Assembly: GCA_964518335.1 (NCBI GenBank)
Contig: CAZFDT010000126.1
Location: 1-9,178, forward strand
DNA length: 9,178 bases
DNA from: CAZFDT01 sp964518335
GTDB taxonomy: Bacteria > Planctomycetota > Phycisphaerae > Phycisphaerales > Phycisphaeraceae
Reading direction: 5' to 3'
The notes beneath the pieces were generated by a model. That model was not told the DNA's origin. It was given only the letters and a program-made list of their open reading frames with translations, and made no database searches. Positions 1 to 6,929 of the stretch are shown here, one piece after another; position 1 is the first letter of the stretch; the number at the start of each line of letters is the position of its first letter. Both the position numbers and the translations under genes were made by a program.

Positions 1-45
1 TACCTCATCCGCACTCTCACCGGAGGCGATCGGATGTAAATGTCT

Positions 46-1146
46 TCACCCTGGCTCGCGCGGCACGATGCCCGCAGCATCCACCTCACCCGGATCGTCG
101 AACACGATCCACCGCTCGCGCGGCCAATCCCCGAACGCCGCGGCGTATCGCGGGTCGGCGGCGCCCTGGCCGGTCACGTTGCGGATGAGAATGGCCACGA
201 CCTGATCGCGGTGGGCGCGGGCCACGAGGCCGTAGATCTCCGGGTCCCTCTCGCCGCTGTCGCCGACGAGGATGAAACGGCGGCGGGGATAGCGATGCAG
301 TAGCTCCTGAATGCGGTCGCGCTTGAACCCCTCGCTGCCGGTGACGAGGGTCAGCATCGATTCGTCCTTGAGTCGGATCTGCCGCAGGTGGAAGCTGCCG
401 CGAGGCAAGCCATGCGCCTCGGCGAAGGCATCGAGATCGGGCAGCAGTTGCCACGGCGACGCCGAGACGTAGTGGAAGCGCGCCCCGCCCTGCCGCCACG
501 TCTCGTACAGCGCCGCCATGCCCGGCACCGGCTCCGACGTCAGCACGAACGTCCGCCGCAGCAATCGCAACCGGTCCGTCACCTCGCTGATCTTGATCGT
601 GTCGTCGATGTCGGAGATGACCGACACGCCCGTCGGCTCGACGAGCTGCACGCGGCCGGTGAACCGCCGCTTCCCGTCGCGGGCCACGGCTTCGACAGTG
701 AGCCAGCCCTCGGCGGCGTGACGGCTCACCGCCTCCGCAGGCAGCGTGACGGCGCGAGCCGCGTGGCCGGTGACATCGGTCGGGCCCACGTCCACGCGCT
801 CGCCGGCGATGTCGAGCCCAACCGTCTTGCCTCGCTCGTTGTCCACCACGAACATCGCCGCACGCCGTCGGAACTGGTTCGAGCCGATCTCCGCATCGGT
901 CAGCCCCAGCGACCTGCCGAACGCGACGAGGAGCGATTGTCGCCACGTCGAGTCGCGCTCCGGCTCGAACACCCACACGCGCAGCGTCACGTGCCAGCGC
1001 TCCGCGTCGGCGTCATAGGCGGCGTCCACGGGCAACAGCAACGCCTCTTCATCCCCGCGGATATCGCCCCGCGCCGCCGACCCCGCGAAGACGGACGCCG
1101 CCGCCAGAGTCAGACCGGTCACGAACCCTCGCCATCGCATGGTCAT
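46..1146 (-). CDS. App1-like phosphatidate phosphatase family protein (HAD fold), probably exported
   Basis: The product resembles the catalytic domain of yeast App1 (DUF2183/App1_cat), which dephosphorylates phosphatidate to diacylglycerol. With the start used here (366 residues), the nucleophile motif DIDDT is at about residues 179-183, followed by IKISEV, as in App1 homologues. The HAD motif II serine lies in YVSASPW (about 226-232), the motif III lysine in FKRDRIQ (about K275), and the acidic motif IV in GDSGERDPEIY (from about 295). The N-terminus reads as a signal peptide: MTMRWR, then a hydrophobic stretch and AGSAARG, so the protein probably acts outside the cytoplasm. Residues 30-175 form an N-terminal beta-rich region with no motif I recognise. 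The start is uncertain: ATGs at 1176, 1146 and 1140 are all in frame and none has a strong Shine-Dalgarno. I chose 1146 because it gives a compact signal peptide. The gene is divergent from the sulfotransferase. The substrate in this organism is unknown. Confidence 0.85.
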   Translation of the reverse strand: MTMRWRGFVTGLTLAAASVFAGSAARGDIRGDEEALLLPVDAAYDADAERWHVTLRVWVFEPERDSTWRQSLLVAFGRSLGLTDAEIGSNQFRRRAAMFVVDNERGKTVGLDIAGERVDVGPTDVTGHAARAVTLPAEAVSRHAAEGWLTVEAVARDGKRRFTGRVQLVEPTGVSVISDIDDTIKISEVTDRLRLLRRTFVLTSEPVPGMAALYETWRQGGARFHYVSASPWQLLPDLDAFAEAHGLPRGSFHLRQIRLKDESMLTLVTGSEGFKRDRIQELLHRYPRRRFILVGDSGERDPEIYGLVARAHRDQVVAILIRNVTGQGAADPRYAAAFGDWPRERWIVFDDPGEVDAAGIVPREPG

Positions 1147-1212
1147 ACGATACCGCGCCGCCCTCGCGGCTTTCATTCAAGCCCGCGAGCCGAAGGGGCC
1201 GACACCATCGGC

Positions 1213-2121
1213 ATGTCGCACACCTTCCACCTTCTCCGCCAGCAGTGGCAGCATCGCCAGCGCGTCGTCGATGTCTTCACCAAGGCCTTCATTCTCGGCT
1301 GCGGCAAGAGCGGCACCACCTGGCTGGTCAACCTGCTCAACGGCCACGAGCAGGTCGCCATCGGCGGCGAAGGGTGCTTCGCCTACCAGCTCGTGCCCCT
1401 CATGCAGCAGGCGTTTGGCGGCTTCAACCAGCACCAGCAGAAGTACCGCAAGGACCCGGCCAGCGTCCTGCAGCCGGTGGACCAGCTCATGCTCTGCCGC
1501 ACGGCGATCGACGCGCTGCTGGCCCACTACCTTGACGCCTGCGGCCGCGACGCGGGCAAGCTGCGCGTCCTCGGCGACAAGACGCCCCAACACGCGGCAA
1601 GCCTCGAGCTGCTGTCGCAGGTGTACCCCGACGCGCGGTACATCCACATCGTGCGCGACCCGCGCGACGTGGCGGTGTCCGGCTGGTTCCACCAGGGCCA
1701 GGCCAGCGGCAAGAGCTTCGAGGCATTCGTCGAGCACTTCATCACCGTGGTGTGGCCCCTGCACGTCGGCGGCGTGCGCAAGGCCGCGGGCGCCGTGGGC
1801 GACCGACTGCTGGAGCTGCGCTACGACGATCTGCACGCCGACGCCGAAGGTCAAGTGCAACGCATGCTGCTGCACCTGGGCGTGGACGCAACGCCCGCCT
1901 GCGTCGCCCGCTGCGTCGAGCACGGCCGATTCGAGCGCCTCAGCGGCGGCCGGCCACGCGGCAGCGAAAAACAGGACGATTTCTATCGCAAGGGCGTCGT
2001 CGGCGACTGGACCAACCACCTGCCCACCGCGCTGGCCCAGCGCTGCTGCGACAAGGTCGCCGACCTCATGCTCGCGTATGGCTTTGATCCCCACTGCCCC
2101 GCCCCCGCCAAGGCGGCCTGA
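1213..2121 (+). CDS. PAPS-dependent sulfotransferase family protein
   Basis: This 302-residue protein belongs to the P-loop sulfotransferase family (Sulfotransfer_1/3 type), which moves a sulfuryl group from PAPS to a hydroxyl or amine. The 5'-phosphosulfate loop GCGKSGTTWLVNLL begins at residue 29. GDKTP (121-125) matches the conserved segment after it. YIHIVRDPRDVAVSGW (143-158) is the 3'-phosphate-binding motif, with the expected Arg148 and Ser156. LRYDDL (202-207) and RKGVVGDW (259-266) match the C-terminal PAPS-binding loop. No signal peptide or membrane segment is seen, so it is probably cytoplasmic. The open frame extends far upstream (to 388), but that part is antisense to the phosphatase gene and is low-complexity and Arg-rich. 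ATG 1213 is the first start that gives a family-like N-terminus; a weak purine-rich AAGGGG lies about 15 bp upstream. The acceptor is unknown; polysaccharide, lipid or small-molecule sulfation are all possible. Confidence 0.9.
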   Translation: MSHTFHLLRQQWQHRQRVVDVFTKAFILGCGKSGTTWLVNLLNGHEQVAIGGEGCFAYQLVPLMQQAFGGFNQHQQKYRKDPASVLQPVDQLMLCRTAIDALLAHYLDACGRDAGKLRVLGDKTPQHAASLELLSQVYPDARYIHIVRDPRDVAVSGWFHQGQASGKSFEAFVEHFITVVWPLHVGGVRKAAGAVGDRLLELRYDDLHADAEGQVQRMLLHLGVDATPACVARCVEHGRFERLSGGRPRGSEKQDDFYRKGVVGDWTNHLPTALAQRCCDKVADLMLAYGFDPHCPAPAKAA

Positions 2122-2157
2122 GCCTCGACCGCCGGCACGCCCGCTTCGCCGACGACG

Positions 2158-3948
2158 CTACTCCCCGGGGTCGAGCACCGCCATGAACGCTTCCTGCGGG
2201 ATATCGACCGTGCCCACGCGCTTCATGCGCTTCTTGCCTTCTTTCTGCTTCTCCAGCAGTTTGCGCTTGCGCGTCGCGTCGCCGCCGTAGCACTTGGCGG
2301 TCACGTTCTTGCCCACGCTCTTGATCGTTTCGCGGGCGATCACCTTGCCGCCGATCGCCGCCTGCAGCGGGATCTCGAACAGGTGGCGGTCGATCTCGTT
2401 CTTCAGCCGCTTGAGCAGCGCCCGGCCGCGCGACTCGGCCTTGCTGCGGTGGACGATGACCGACAGCGCATCGACGCGGCTGGCGTTGACGAGAATGTCC
2501 ATCTTCGCCAGGTTGTCCGCCCGGTACTCACTCACCTGGTAGTCGATCGTGCCGTAGCCGCTGGTGATCGACTTGAGCTTGTCGAAGAAGTCGTAAATGA
2601 TCTCGGCCAGCGGCAGCTCGTAGTCGAGGATCTGCCGGTCGGCGGCGAGGAAGCGCTGGTTCTTGAAGATGCCGCGGCGGTTCTCGCACAGCTTCATGAT
2701 GTCGCCGATGCTGCTGGTGGGCGTGATGATCTCCGCCTTGACGATCGGCTCGCGGATCGACTCGATCTTCGACGGGTCGGGCAGCTCCGCCGGATTGGTG
2801 ATGCGGATCAGCTTGCCGTCGGCCAGCTCGACCTCGTACGTCACCGTCGGCGCCGTCTGCACCACGCTCACGTTGCTCTCACGCTCCAGCCGCTCCTGGA
2901 TGATGTCCATGTGCAGCATCCCCAGGAACCCGCAGCGGAACCCGAAGCCCAGCGCCTCGCTGCTCGTCGGCTCGTAGGTGAAGCTCGCGTCGTTGAGGTG
3001 CAGCCGTCCCATCGCGTCGCGCAGCTCGTCGAACTGCGTCTGACCCGTCGGGTAAAAATCGCAATACACCATCGGCTGCGGCTCTTGATAGCCCTCCAGC
3101 GGCTCATCGGCCAGACGCAGCTCCTGCGTGATCGTGTCGCCGATGTTCACGTCGTCGAGCGTCTTGATCGCCGCGACGAGATACCCCACGTCGCCGGCCT
3201 CCATCGGCTCGTCCGTCGGTGTCATCTGCGGCCGAAACTTCCCCAGCTCCGTGATCGTGTACGTCCGCCCCTTGCGCATCATCCGAATCTTGTCGCCCAC
3301 CGCCAGACGACCGTTCATCACGCGGAAATAGACGATCACCCCCCGGTAGTCGTCGTACTTGGCGTCGAAGATCAGCGCCTGCGTCTTGGCGTCGGCGTTG
3401 CCGCGCGGCTCGGGGAAGCGGGCGCAGATCGCATCCAGCAGCTCCGCCACGCCCTGACCCGTCTTGGCGCTGGTGAACACGCAGTCGTTGGCCGACAGAC
3501 CCAGCACGTGCTCGACCTGCAGCGCGATGTCCTCCGGCCGCGCCGAGGGCAGGTCGATCTTGTTGATGACCGGGATGATCTCCAGGTCCGCATCCACCGC
3601 CTTGTAGAGATTGGCCACCGTCTGGGCCTCGACGCCTTGCGTGGCATCGACGACCAGAATGGCCCCCTCGCACGCCGCCAGGGCGCGCGACACCTCGTAG
3701 TGGAAATCCACGTGCCCCGGCGTGTCGATGAAGTTCAACTCGTACCGCTGGCCCTGGTAGGTGTGCTCGACGCTCACCGCCGAGGCCTTGATCGTGATGC
3801 CCCGCTCCCGCTCCAGATCCATGCTGTCGAGCGCCTGCTCCCGGCGCGTGCGCTCGTCCATCGCCCCCGTGCCCTGGAGCAGACGATCGGCCAAGGTGCT
3901 CTTGCCGTGGTCGATGTGGGCGATGATGCAGAAGTTGCGAATGTTCAT
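2158..3948 (-). CDS. lepA: Elongation factor 4 (LepA), ribosome back-translocase GTPase
   Basis: LepA is a conserved translational GTPase that binds the ribosome, can reverse translocate tRNAs, and has been linked to ribosome assembly and translation initiation. The 596-residue length is standard. All GTPase motifs are present: G1 AHIDHGKST (10-18), G2 GITI (50-53), G3 DTPGH (75-79), G4 NKID (129-132) and G5 SAKTG (160-164). The LepA-specific C-terminal domain ends with GKKRMKRVGTVDIPQEAF, diagnostic of the family and distinct from EF-G. The start MNIRNFCIIAHIDHGKST aligns with the usual LepA N-terminus; the DNA just upstream has no strong Shine-Dalgarno. The gene is convergent with the sulfotransferase (36 bp between stops) and divergent from the small membrane-protein gene. 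It looks intact. The signal peptidase gene lepB, next to lepA in some bacteria, is not adjacent here. Confidence 0.98.
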   Translation of the reverse strand: MNIRNFCIIAHIDHGKSTLADRLLQGTGAMDERTRREQALDSMDLERERGITIKASAVSVEHTYQGQRYELNFIDTPGHVDFHYEVSRALAACEGAILVVDATQGVEAQTVANLYKAVDADLEIIPVINKIDLPSARPEDIALQVEHVLGLSANDCVFTSAKTGQGVAELLDAICARFPEPRGNADAKTQALIFDAKYDDYRGVIVYFRVMNGRLAVGDKIRMMRKGRTYTITELGKFRPQMTPTDEPMEAGDVGYLVAAIKTLDDVNIGDTITQELRLADEPLEGYQEPQPMVYCDFYPTGQTQFDELRDAMGRLHLNDASFTYEPTSSEALGFGFRCGFLGMLHMDIIQERLERESNVSVVQTAPTVTYEVELADGKLIRITNPAELPDPSKIESIREPIVKAEIITPTSSIGDIMKLCENRRGIFKNQRFLAADRQILDYELPLAEIIYDFFDKLKSITSGYGTIDYQVSEYRADNLAKMDILVNASRVDALSVIVHRSKAESRGRALLKRLKNEIDRHLFEIPLQAAIGGKVIARETIKSVGKNVTAKCYGGDATRKRKLLEKQKEGKKRMKRVGTVDIPQEAFMAVLDPGE

Positions 3949-4203
3949 GCGGGCGGGGAATCATAGCGAAATGCCGGCCGGGCGGATGGCAAGCGGCGCA
4001 GACCCGACCCCGCCGCGTGCGCAGCAACCCAGGCGGGTCCGTCGTGGTCTCATCGCGCTGCTCGATCCCGTGGATCAGCCGCACGCCGCCGTCGCTGGAT
4101 TCCCGCCGCCACGGGATCGACGCACGGACGAAGTCGCGCCGGGGTGCACGATCGCCCCGATGATGCCGCCGCGCCCCCGCCGATGCGTCAGTCCATGCGG
4201 ATG

Positions 4204-4232
4204 TTGCCGCCAGTGCAACCGTGCGCGATACT
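4204..4232 (+). promoter_or_regulatory. Candidate sigma70-type promoter for the small membrane-protein gene
   Basis: TTGCCG (4204-4209) and GATACT (4227-4232) are separated by exactly 17 bp; each matches the consensus at 4 of 6 bases. Transcription would begin near 4239, about 50 bp before the ATG at 4288 and within the hairpin at 4236-4252. Matches this weak can arise by chance; the correct spacing and position are the main support. Confidence 0.35.
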
Positions 4233-4235
4233 GAC

Positions 4236-4252
4236 CCCACGCGCGGCGTGGG
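4236..4252 (+). promoter_or_regulatory. Perfect 7-bp hairpin at the predicted transcription start
   Basis: CCCACGC (4236-4242) and GCGTGGG (4246-4252) are perfect inverted repeats around a 3-base GCG loop. The element sits just downstream of the candidate -10 box and 35 bp before the small ORF's start. It could be a protein-binding operator across the start site or a stabilising 5' hairpin in the mRNA. No T-tract follows, so it is not a terminator. Confidence 0.35.
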
Positions 4253-4275
4253 CCGCCGGGTTGCCGCTTCGATGC

Positions 4276-4280
4276 GAGGA
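4276..4280 (+). promoter_or_regulatory. Shine-Dalgarno site fixing the start of the small membrane-protein gene
   Basis: GAGGA lies 7 bp before ATG 4288. This favours 4288 over the earlier in-frame ATGs at 4144, 4183, 4195 and 4201, which would add a poorly structured Arg/Pro-rich leader and overlap the candidate promoter. Confidence 0.5.
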
Positions 4281-4287
4281 CGCGCCG

Positions 4288-4491
4288 ATGCCCCCGCTCA
4301 CCAGCGACATGCACGTGGACCGGGTCCGCGCCGCCGCGAGGGTCGGCCCGCTGCTCAGTCGCCGCCGCCTGCGCGACCTGCCCTGGCCGCTGCGCCTGGT
4401 CATGACCGCCATCGCCGTCGTCGTGGCCGCAGCCCTCCTCGCCCTGGCCCTGATCCCCCTGTGGGTCGTCGTGTCGCTGATCGTGGGGTGA
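4288..4491 (+). CDS. Small hypothetical single-span membrane protein (67 aa)
   Basis: I do not recognise this protein. It has 67 residues: a soluble, Arg-rich N-terminal half (residues 1-36, with RRRLR at 25-29), then an almost uninterrupted hydrophobic stretch from about residue 37 to the C-terminus, including AIAVVVAAALLALALIPLW (41-59) with one proline near its end. The basic cluster before the span suggests the N-terminus stays in the cytoplasm with the C-terminus in or across the membrane. Support for a real gene is the GAGGA ribosome-binding site at ideal spacing, a plausible promoter and hairpin upstream, and a start-to-stop frame that exactly contains the hydrophobic domain. It stands alone, convergent with the PEP-CTERM operon (48 bp between stops). 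The main alternative is a chance open frame in GC-rich DNA, but the clean transmembrane pattern argues against that. Confidence 0.55.
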   Translation: MPPLTSDMHVDRVRAAARVGPLLSRRRLRDLPWPLRLVMTAIAVVVAAALLALALIPLWVVVSLIVG

Positions 4492-4539
4492 TGCACATGC
4501 CTCCAGATGGTTGCAGTTGCCCCCACCGTCCGGACAGGC

Positions 4540-6291
4540 TCACGCCAATGCCTCCGCGACCTGAGGTCGGATCGCCATCCTGACGCAACGCTTGCGCCGC
4601 CGCAGCAACAGGGGCGCGGTCAGACCCAGCAGCGCCACCGACGCCGGCTCGGGGACCAAGGCGGTGAAGATGCCGCTGCTGCCGTCGGTGAACGTCAGTC
4701 CAAAGGTGAGCAGGCCGCTGTCGTTGAAACTCCGCGGCAGGCCATCTTCTCCTCCGGAACCGGTCGCGGAAACGAAACCACTGGCAAACGCAATCCCGGA
4801 GATCGTTCGCAGATCGACACCGATTGTCGGGTCCACATCGAACAAGTCGCCTTCGCGCACGACGAGTGTGAGCGTCCCGCCCACGTTCGTCCAGAGGCCC
4901 AGATCGTTTGTGTCGTTCACACCTGTGCCGGTGATCCCTGCAAGAAAGGCGACCTCGCCGGCGGCATTCATCACTAGATCGCGGAAACTGAAACTGGTGA
5001 AGTTGACACCCGCGCCAAGACCTGGCCCCGGTCCGTCATTACCCGACCGCGCCACAGCCGCCAAGACTCCGCCCGTAATGGTCCAGACACCGCCGCTGTT
5101 GGTCGCGTCCACTCCCGTCCCGGTCAACGAGCCGACGAATGCAACATTGCCGGCCGCATTCAGCACCGGGTCGCTGAAGCCGCTGAAATTAACGCCAGCC
5201 CCGAGGTCTGGCCCCGGCCCGTCGGCGCCCGTCCGCGCCACCACGGCCAGTGAGCCACCCGAGTGAAGCCAGATGCCGCTGTTGTTGCTCCCATCCACGC
5301 CCGTGCCGATGAGCGATCCTCGAAAGGCGACCATGCCCGCGCTGTTGATGGCCGGGTTGAAAAAGAACGTGTTGAAATTCACACCGGCGCCGAGTCCTGG
5401 TCCCGGACCTTCACTGCCCTCGCGCGCCAATACCGCCAGAGTTCCGCCGACGTTGGTCCAGATGCCCGTGTCATTACTGGAACTCACCCCGGTTCCGGTG
5501 AGTGTGCCGCGAAATGCGACTTCGCCGGCGCCGTTGAGTACCACCCCGCCATAGTTGCTGAAGCTGATGCCCGCGCCGACCCCCGGGCCCAGCGCTGCTG
5601 TGTTACCTTCACGCGACACGGCGGCCAGCGCGCCGCCGGCATTCGTCCACACGCCGCGCTCATTGCTCGAGTTGACGCCCGACCCCGTGAGCACGGCTTG
5701 GAACGCGACGTGGCCCGCGGAGTTCAGCCGGGCGTCGGCCACGCTTGCGAAATGGACGCCTGTGCCCAACCCGGGCCCCGTTGGCCCGTCCGTGCCCTCC
5801 CTCGCCACCGGGGCGAGCGATCCTCCAGCATTGGTCCAAATGCCGCGGTCATTGTTCAAGTTGACGCCCGTGCCGCTCACGACACCGTGAAACGCGAGCT
5901 CGCCGACCGCGTTGAGCAACGGTGTACTCAACTGGCTGAAGTGAATGCCCGCGCCGAGGTTCGGCCCGGGGCCATCACTGCCTGTACGCGCCACCGCCGC
6001 CAGCGTTCCGTCCGCGCGCTGCCAGATGCCGGTATCGTTGCTCAAGTCGACCCCGGTGCCGGTGATTAATCCAAGAAAGGCCACGTCACCAGATGCACTG
6101 AGCACAGGGGTGCTGAAACTGCCGCTGAAGTCAACGCCCGAGCCTTGGTCCGGCCCCAACCCCAGCGCCGTCCCGGTCGCGCCCGACAGAGCGATGGTGT
6201 CATACGTCACGGCCGCGGGCGCGGCCGCACTCAGCAGCAGCGTCAGCGCGACGGCCAGGGCCGAGACCGGGAAGAAGGATTGCTCGTTCAT
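4540..6291 (-). CDS. PEP-CTERM protein with eight NxxGxxAF tandem repeats (583 aa), distal operon gene
   Basis: This exported repeat protein fits the group annotated as 'choice-of-anchor tandem repeat NxxGxxAF-containing' proteins (name recalled, not searched). Residues 1-27 are a signal peptide with a hydrophobic core (ALAVALTLLLSAAA) and cleavage near APA/A. The mature part starts VTYDTIALSGATGTALG and carries NxxGxxAF-type motifs starting at 65, 127, 190, 253, 316, 378, 442 and 523; the first and last are degenerate (SASGDVAF, NDSGLLTF). Each unit also has TGTGVxxxN, GIW and LAxVAREGxDGPGPGLGAGV segments. The C-terminus has VPEPAS (546-551), a short hydrophobic span (551-563) and RRRKR (564-568): a PEP-CTERM signal for export and exosortase cleavage. 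Unusually, 15 residues follow the basic cluster. The gene overlaps the upstream gene by four bases (ATGA), with AGGGA 9 bp before the ATG. It is a paralogue of the 605-residue protein upstream. Function unknown; probably surface or matrix. Confidence 0.9.
   Translation of the reverse strand: MNEQSFFPVSALAVALTLLLSAAAPAAVTYDTIALSGATGTALGLGPDQGSGVDFSGSFSTPVLSASGDVAFLGLITGTGVDLSNDTGIWQRADGTLAAVARTGSDGPGPNLGAGIHFSQLSTPLLNAVGELAFHGVVSGTGVNLNNDRGIWTNAGGSLAPVAREGTDGPTGPGLGTGVHFASVADARLNSAGHVAFQAVLTGSGVNSSNERGVWTNAGGALAAVSREGNTAALGPGVGAGISFSNYGGVVLNGAGEVAFRGTLTGTGVSSSNDTGIWTNVGGTLAVLAREGSEGPGPGLGAGVNFNTFFFNPAINSAGMVAFRGSLIGTGVDGSNNSGIWLHSGGSLAVVARTGADGPGPDLGAGVNFSGFSDPVLNAAGNVAFVGSLTGTGVDATNSGGVWTITGGVLAAVARSGNDGPGPGLGAGVNFTSFSFRDLVMNAAGEVAFLAGITGTGVNDTNDLGLWTNVGGTLTLVVREGDLFDVDPTIGVDLRTISGIAFASGFVSATGSGGEDGLPRSFNDSGLLTFGLTFTDGSSGIFTALVPEPASVALLGLTAPLLLRRRKRCVRMAIRPQVAEALA
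4621..4678. repeat. Direct repeat copy 1 (sorting-signal end), partner at 6984-7041
   Basis: This stretch matches 6984-7041 at 57 of 58 bases by hand count and encodes the shared GIFTALVPEPASVALLGL region of the two paralogues. The offset is 2363 bp. Confidence 0.85.
4657..6174 (-). repeat. Tandem ~186-bp coding repeats (NxxGxxAF units) in the 583-aa gene
   Basis: Spacing between successive NxxGxxAF-type motifs is 62, 63, 63, 63, 62, 64 and 81 residues, a period of about 186-192 bp. Consensus segments recur in fixed order: LNxAGxVAF, GxLTGTGV, the N-x-G-I-W turn, GGxLAxVAREG and PGPGLGAGVxF. The eighth unit (residues about 490-545) is longer and degenerate, with GIF in place of GIW. Confidence 0.9.
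6121..6212. repeat. Direct repeat copy 1 (mature N-terminus), partner at 8496-8587
   Basis: About 83 of 92 bases match 8496-8587 by hand count. The segment encodes the mature N-terminus VTYDTIALSGATG and the first GLGPDQG region of the 583-residue protein. The offset is 2375 bp. Confidence 0.8.
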
Positions 6292-6305
6292 TGCTGCACG
6301 TCCCT
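6288..6305 (-). promoter_or_regulatory. ATGA stop/start overlap with internal ribosome-binding site (translational coupling)
   Basis: On the minus strand the ATG of the 583-residue gene (6291-6289) shares ATGA with the TGA stop of the 208-residue gene (6290-6288). An AGGGA sequence (plus-strand 6301-6305) lies 9 bp upstream, inside the preceding gene. Four-base overlaps of this kind commonly couple translation of the two proteins. Confidence 0.75.
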
Positions 6306-6914
6306 ATGAAGGTGCGGTCTCCCGCGATCACCCGGCCGCCGGCCCCGCAAGCACAACAGCGACGCGCCCATCGCCAGCAGCATGGCCGACGCGGGTTCGG
6401 GGACGGGCGCATCGATGTCGGGGCCGTCTTCGATGGTGACGTAGATCGTCGCGTCCGTGGTCAGGCCATTGTCATCGGCGACGGTCACGCCCAGGCCGAT
6501 GTCGATCTGGCTCAGCAGGCCGGAAGTGCTGTCGTGGCTGATCGCATCCCACATGAAGAACCTGTAGGTGAACGATCCGTCGTCAAACAGTTCGAGCTCG
6601 AAGATCGTCTGCCCGCCCGAAGAGGCGCCGGTGTAGGTCGTGCTGTCGTGCGTGAAGGTGATGGGCTCGCCGGCGTTGGTGCGCAGGGGAATGGTGGAAC
6701 TGACGGCGCCGTTGGCCGACAGTTGCCCCGGCCCGGCGGTGCCCAGCGTCACGGTGAGCGCCCCGTTGACCAGCAACGGGCCCAGGTTCACTTCGCTCAT
6801 ACTCTCGAAGCTGTCGTCAACGACGGGCGCGGCACGCGCCGTTGTGACACACAGCAGCGCCGCCGTCACCGCGGCCGCGGCCGGCCAGACCCGAAACGAC
6901 GATCGTTCCAACAT
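6288..6914 (-). CDS. PEP-CTERM protein with T1SS-143/DUF5801-like adhesin repeat region (208 aa)
   Basis: A small exported protein. Residues 1-28 form a signal peptide (hydrophobic core AAAAVTAALLCV, cleavage near ARA/A). From about 70 to 168 the sequence follows the pattern of single repeats in large RTX-type adhesins (T1SS-143/DUF5801): GEPITFTHDSTTYTGASSGG, IFELELFDDGSFTYRFF, WDAISHDS, a strand LSQIDIGLGVTVADDNG, and the closing ATIYVTIEDGPDID. The match is by eye and covers one unit. VPEPAS (171-176), a hydrophobic span (about 177-188) and RGRR (190-193) form a PEP-CTERM signal; 15 more residues then run to the stop. Those codons also carry the ribosome-binding site of the next gene. AAGGAG lies 8 bp before the ATG. 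The gene sits between two large repeat-protein paralogues, 15 bp after the first and overlapping the second, so all three are probably made together. No enzymatic motif is visible; a binding or structural role is likely. Confidence 0.85.
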   Translation of the reverse strand: MLERSSFRVWPAAAAVTAALLCVTTARAAPVVDDSFESMSEVNLGPLLVNGALTVTLGTAGPGQLSANGAVSSTIPLRTNAGEPITFTHDSTTYTGASSGGQTIFELELFDDGSFTYRFFMWDAISHDSTSGLLSQIDIGLGVTVADDNGLTTDATIYVTIEDGPDIDAPVPEPASAMLLAMGASLLCLRGRRPGDRGRPHLHRDVQQ

Positions 6915-6922
6915 GCTCCACG

Positions 6923-6928
6923 CTCCTT
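6923..6928 (-). promoter_or_regulatory. Shine-Dalgarno AAGGAG for the 208-aa PEP-CTERM gene
   Basis: AAGGAG on the minus strand, 8 bp before ATG 6914. It begins just after the tandem in-frame stops TGA-TAA of the preceding gene (6932-6927), which it partly overlaps. It fixes the start and shows that the genes are packed as an operon. Confidence 0.75.
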
Positions 6929-6929
6929 A

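Larger units (their letters stand above)
3949..4287. other. Intergenic region between divergent lepA and small membrane-protein gene
   Basis: This 339-bp GC-rich stretch should hold both divergent promoters. On the minus strand a TATGAT (5 of 6 to the -10 consensus, plus-strand 3960-3965) lies 11 bp before the lepA ATG, but no -35 box is correctly spaced; TTGCCA at 3987-3992 would leave a 21-bp gap. If used, the lepA leader would be only a few bases long. On the plus strand a better promoter candidate, a hairpin and a ribosome-binding site are listed separately. Open frames crossing the region on both strands are Arg/Pro/His-rich and start without ribosome-binding sites, so I do not call them genes. 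Confidence 0.6.

Noticed and set aside
388..1212. A 275-codon N-terminal extension of the sulfotransferase frame
   Set aside because: It lies antisense to the App1-like gene, is low-complexity and Arg-rich, and lies outside the family's usual length; ATG 1213 gives a normal N-terminus.
1177..2094. A 305-codon open frame antisense to the sulfotransferase
   Set aside because: Its composition (Val/Ala/Leu/His with no motif) is that of a shadow; the plus-strand frame has all PAPS-binding motifs.
2124..2175. CTCGACC / GGTCGAG inverted repeat around the lepA and sulfotransferase stops as a bidirectional terminator
   Set aside because: Only 7 bp of stem with a 38-base loop and no T-tract on either strand; too weak to call.
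2383..3966. A 527-codon open frame antisense to lepA
   Set aside because: It is a mirror of lepA codon bias: Arg/Leu/Val/His-rich, no domain, no ribosome-binding site, and lepA on the other strand is unmistakable.
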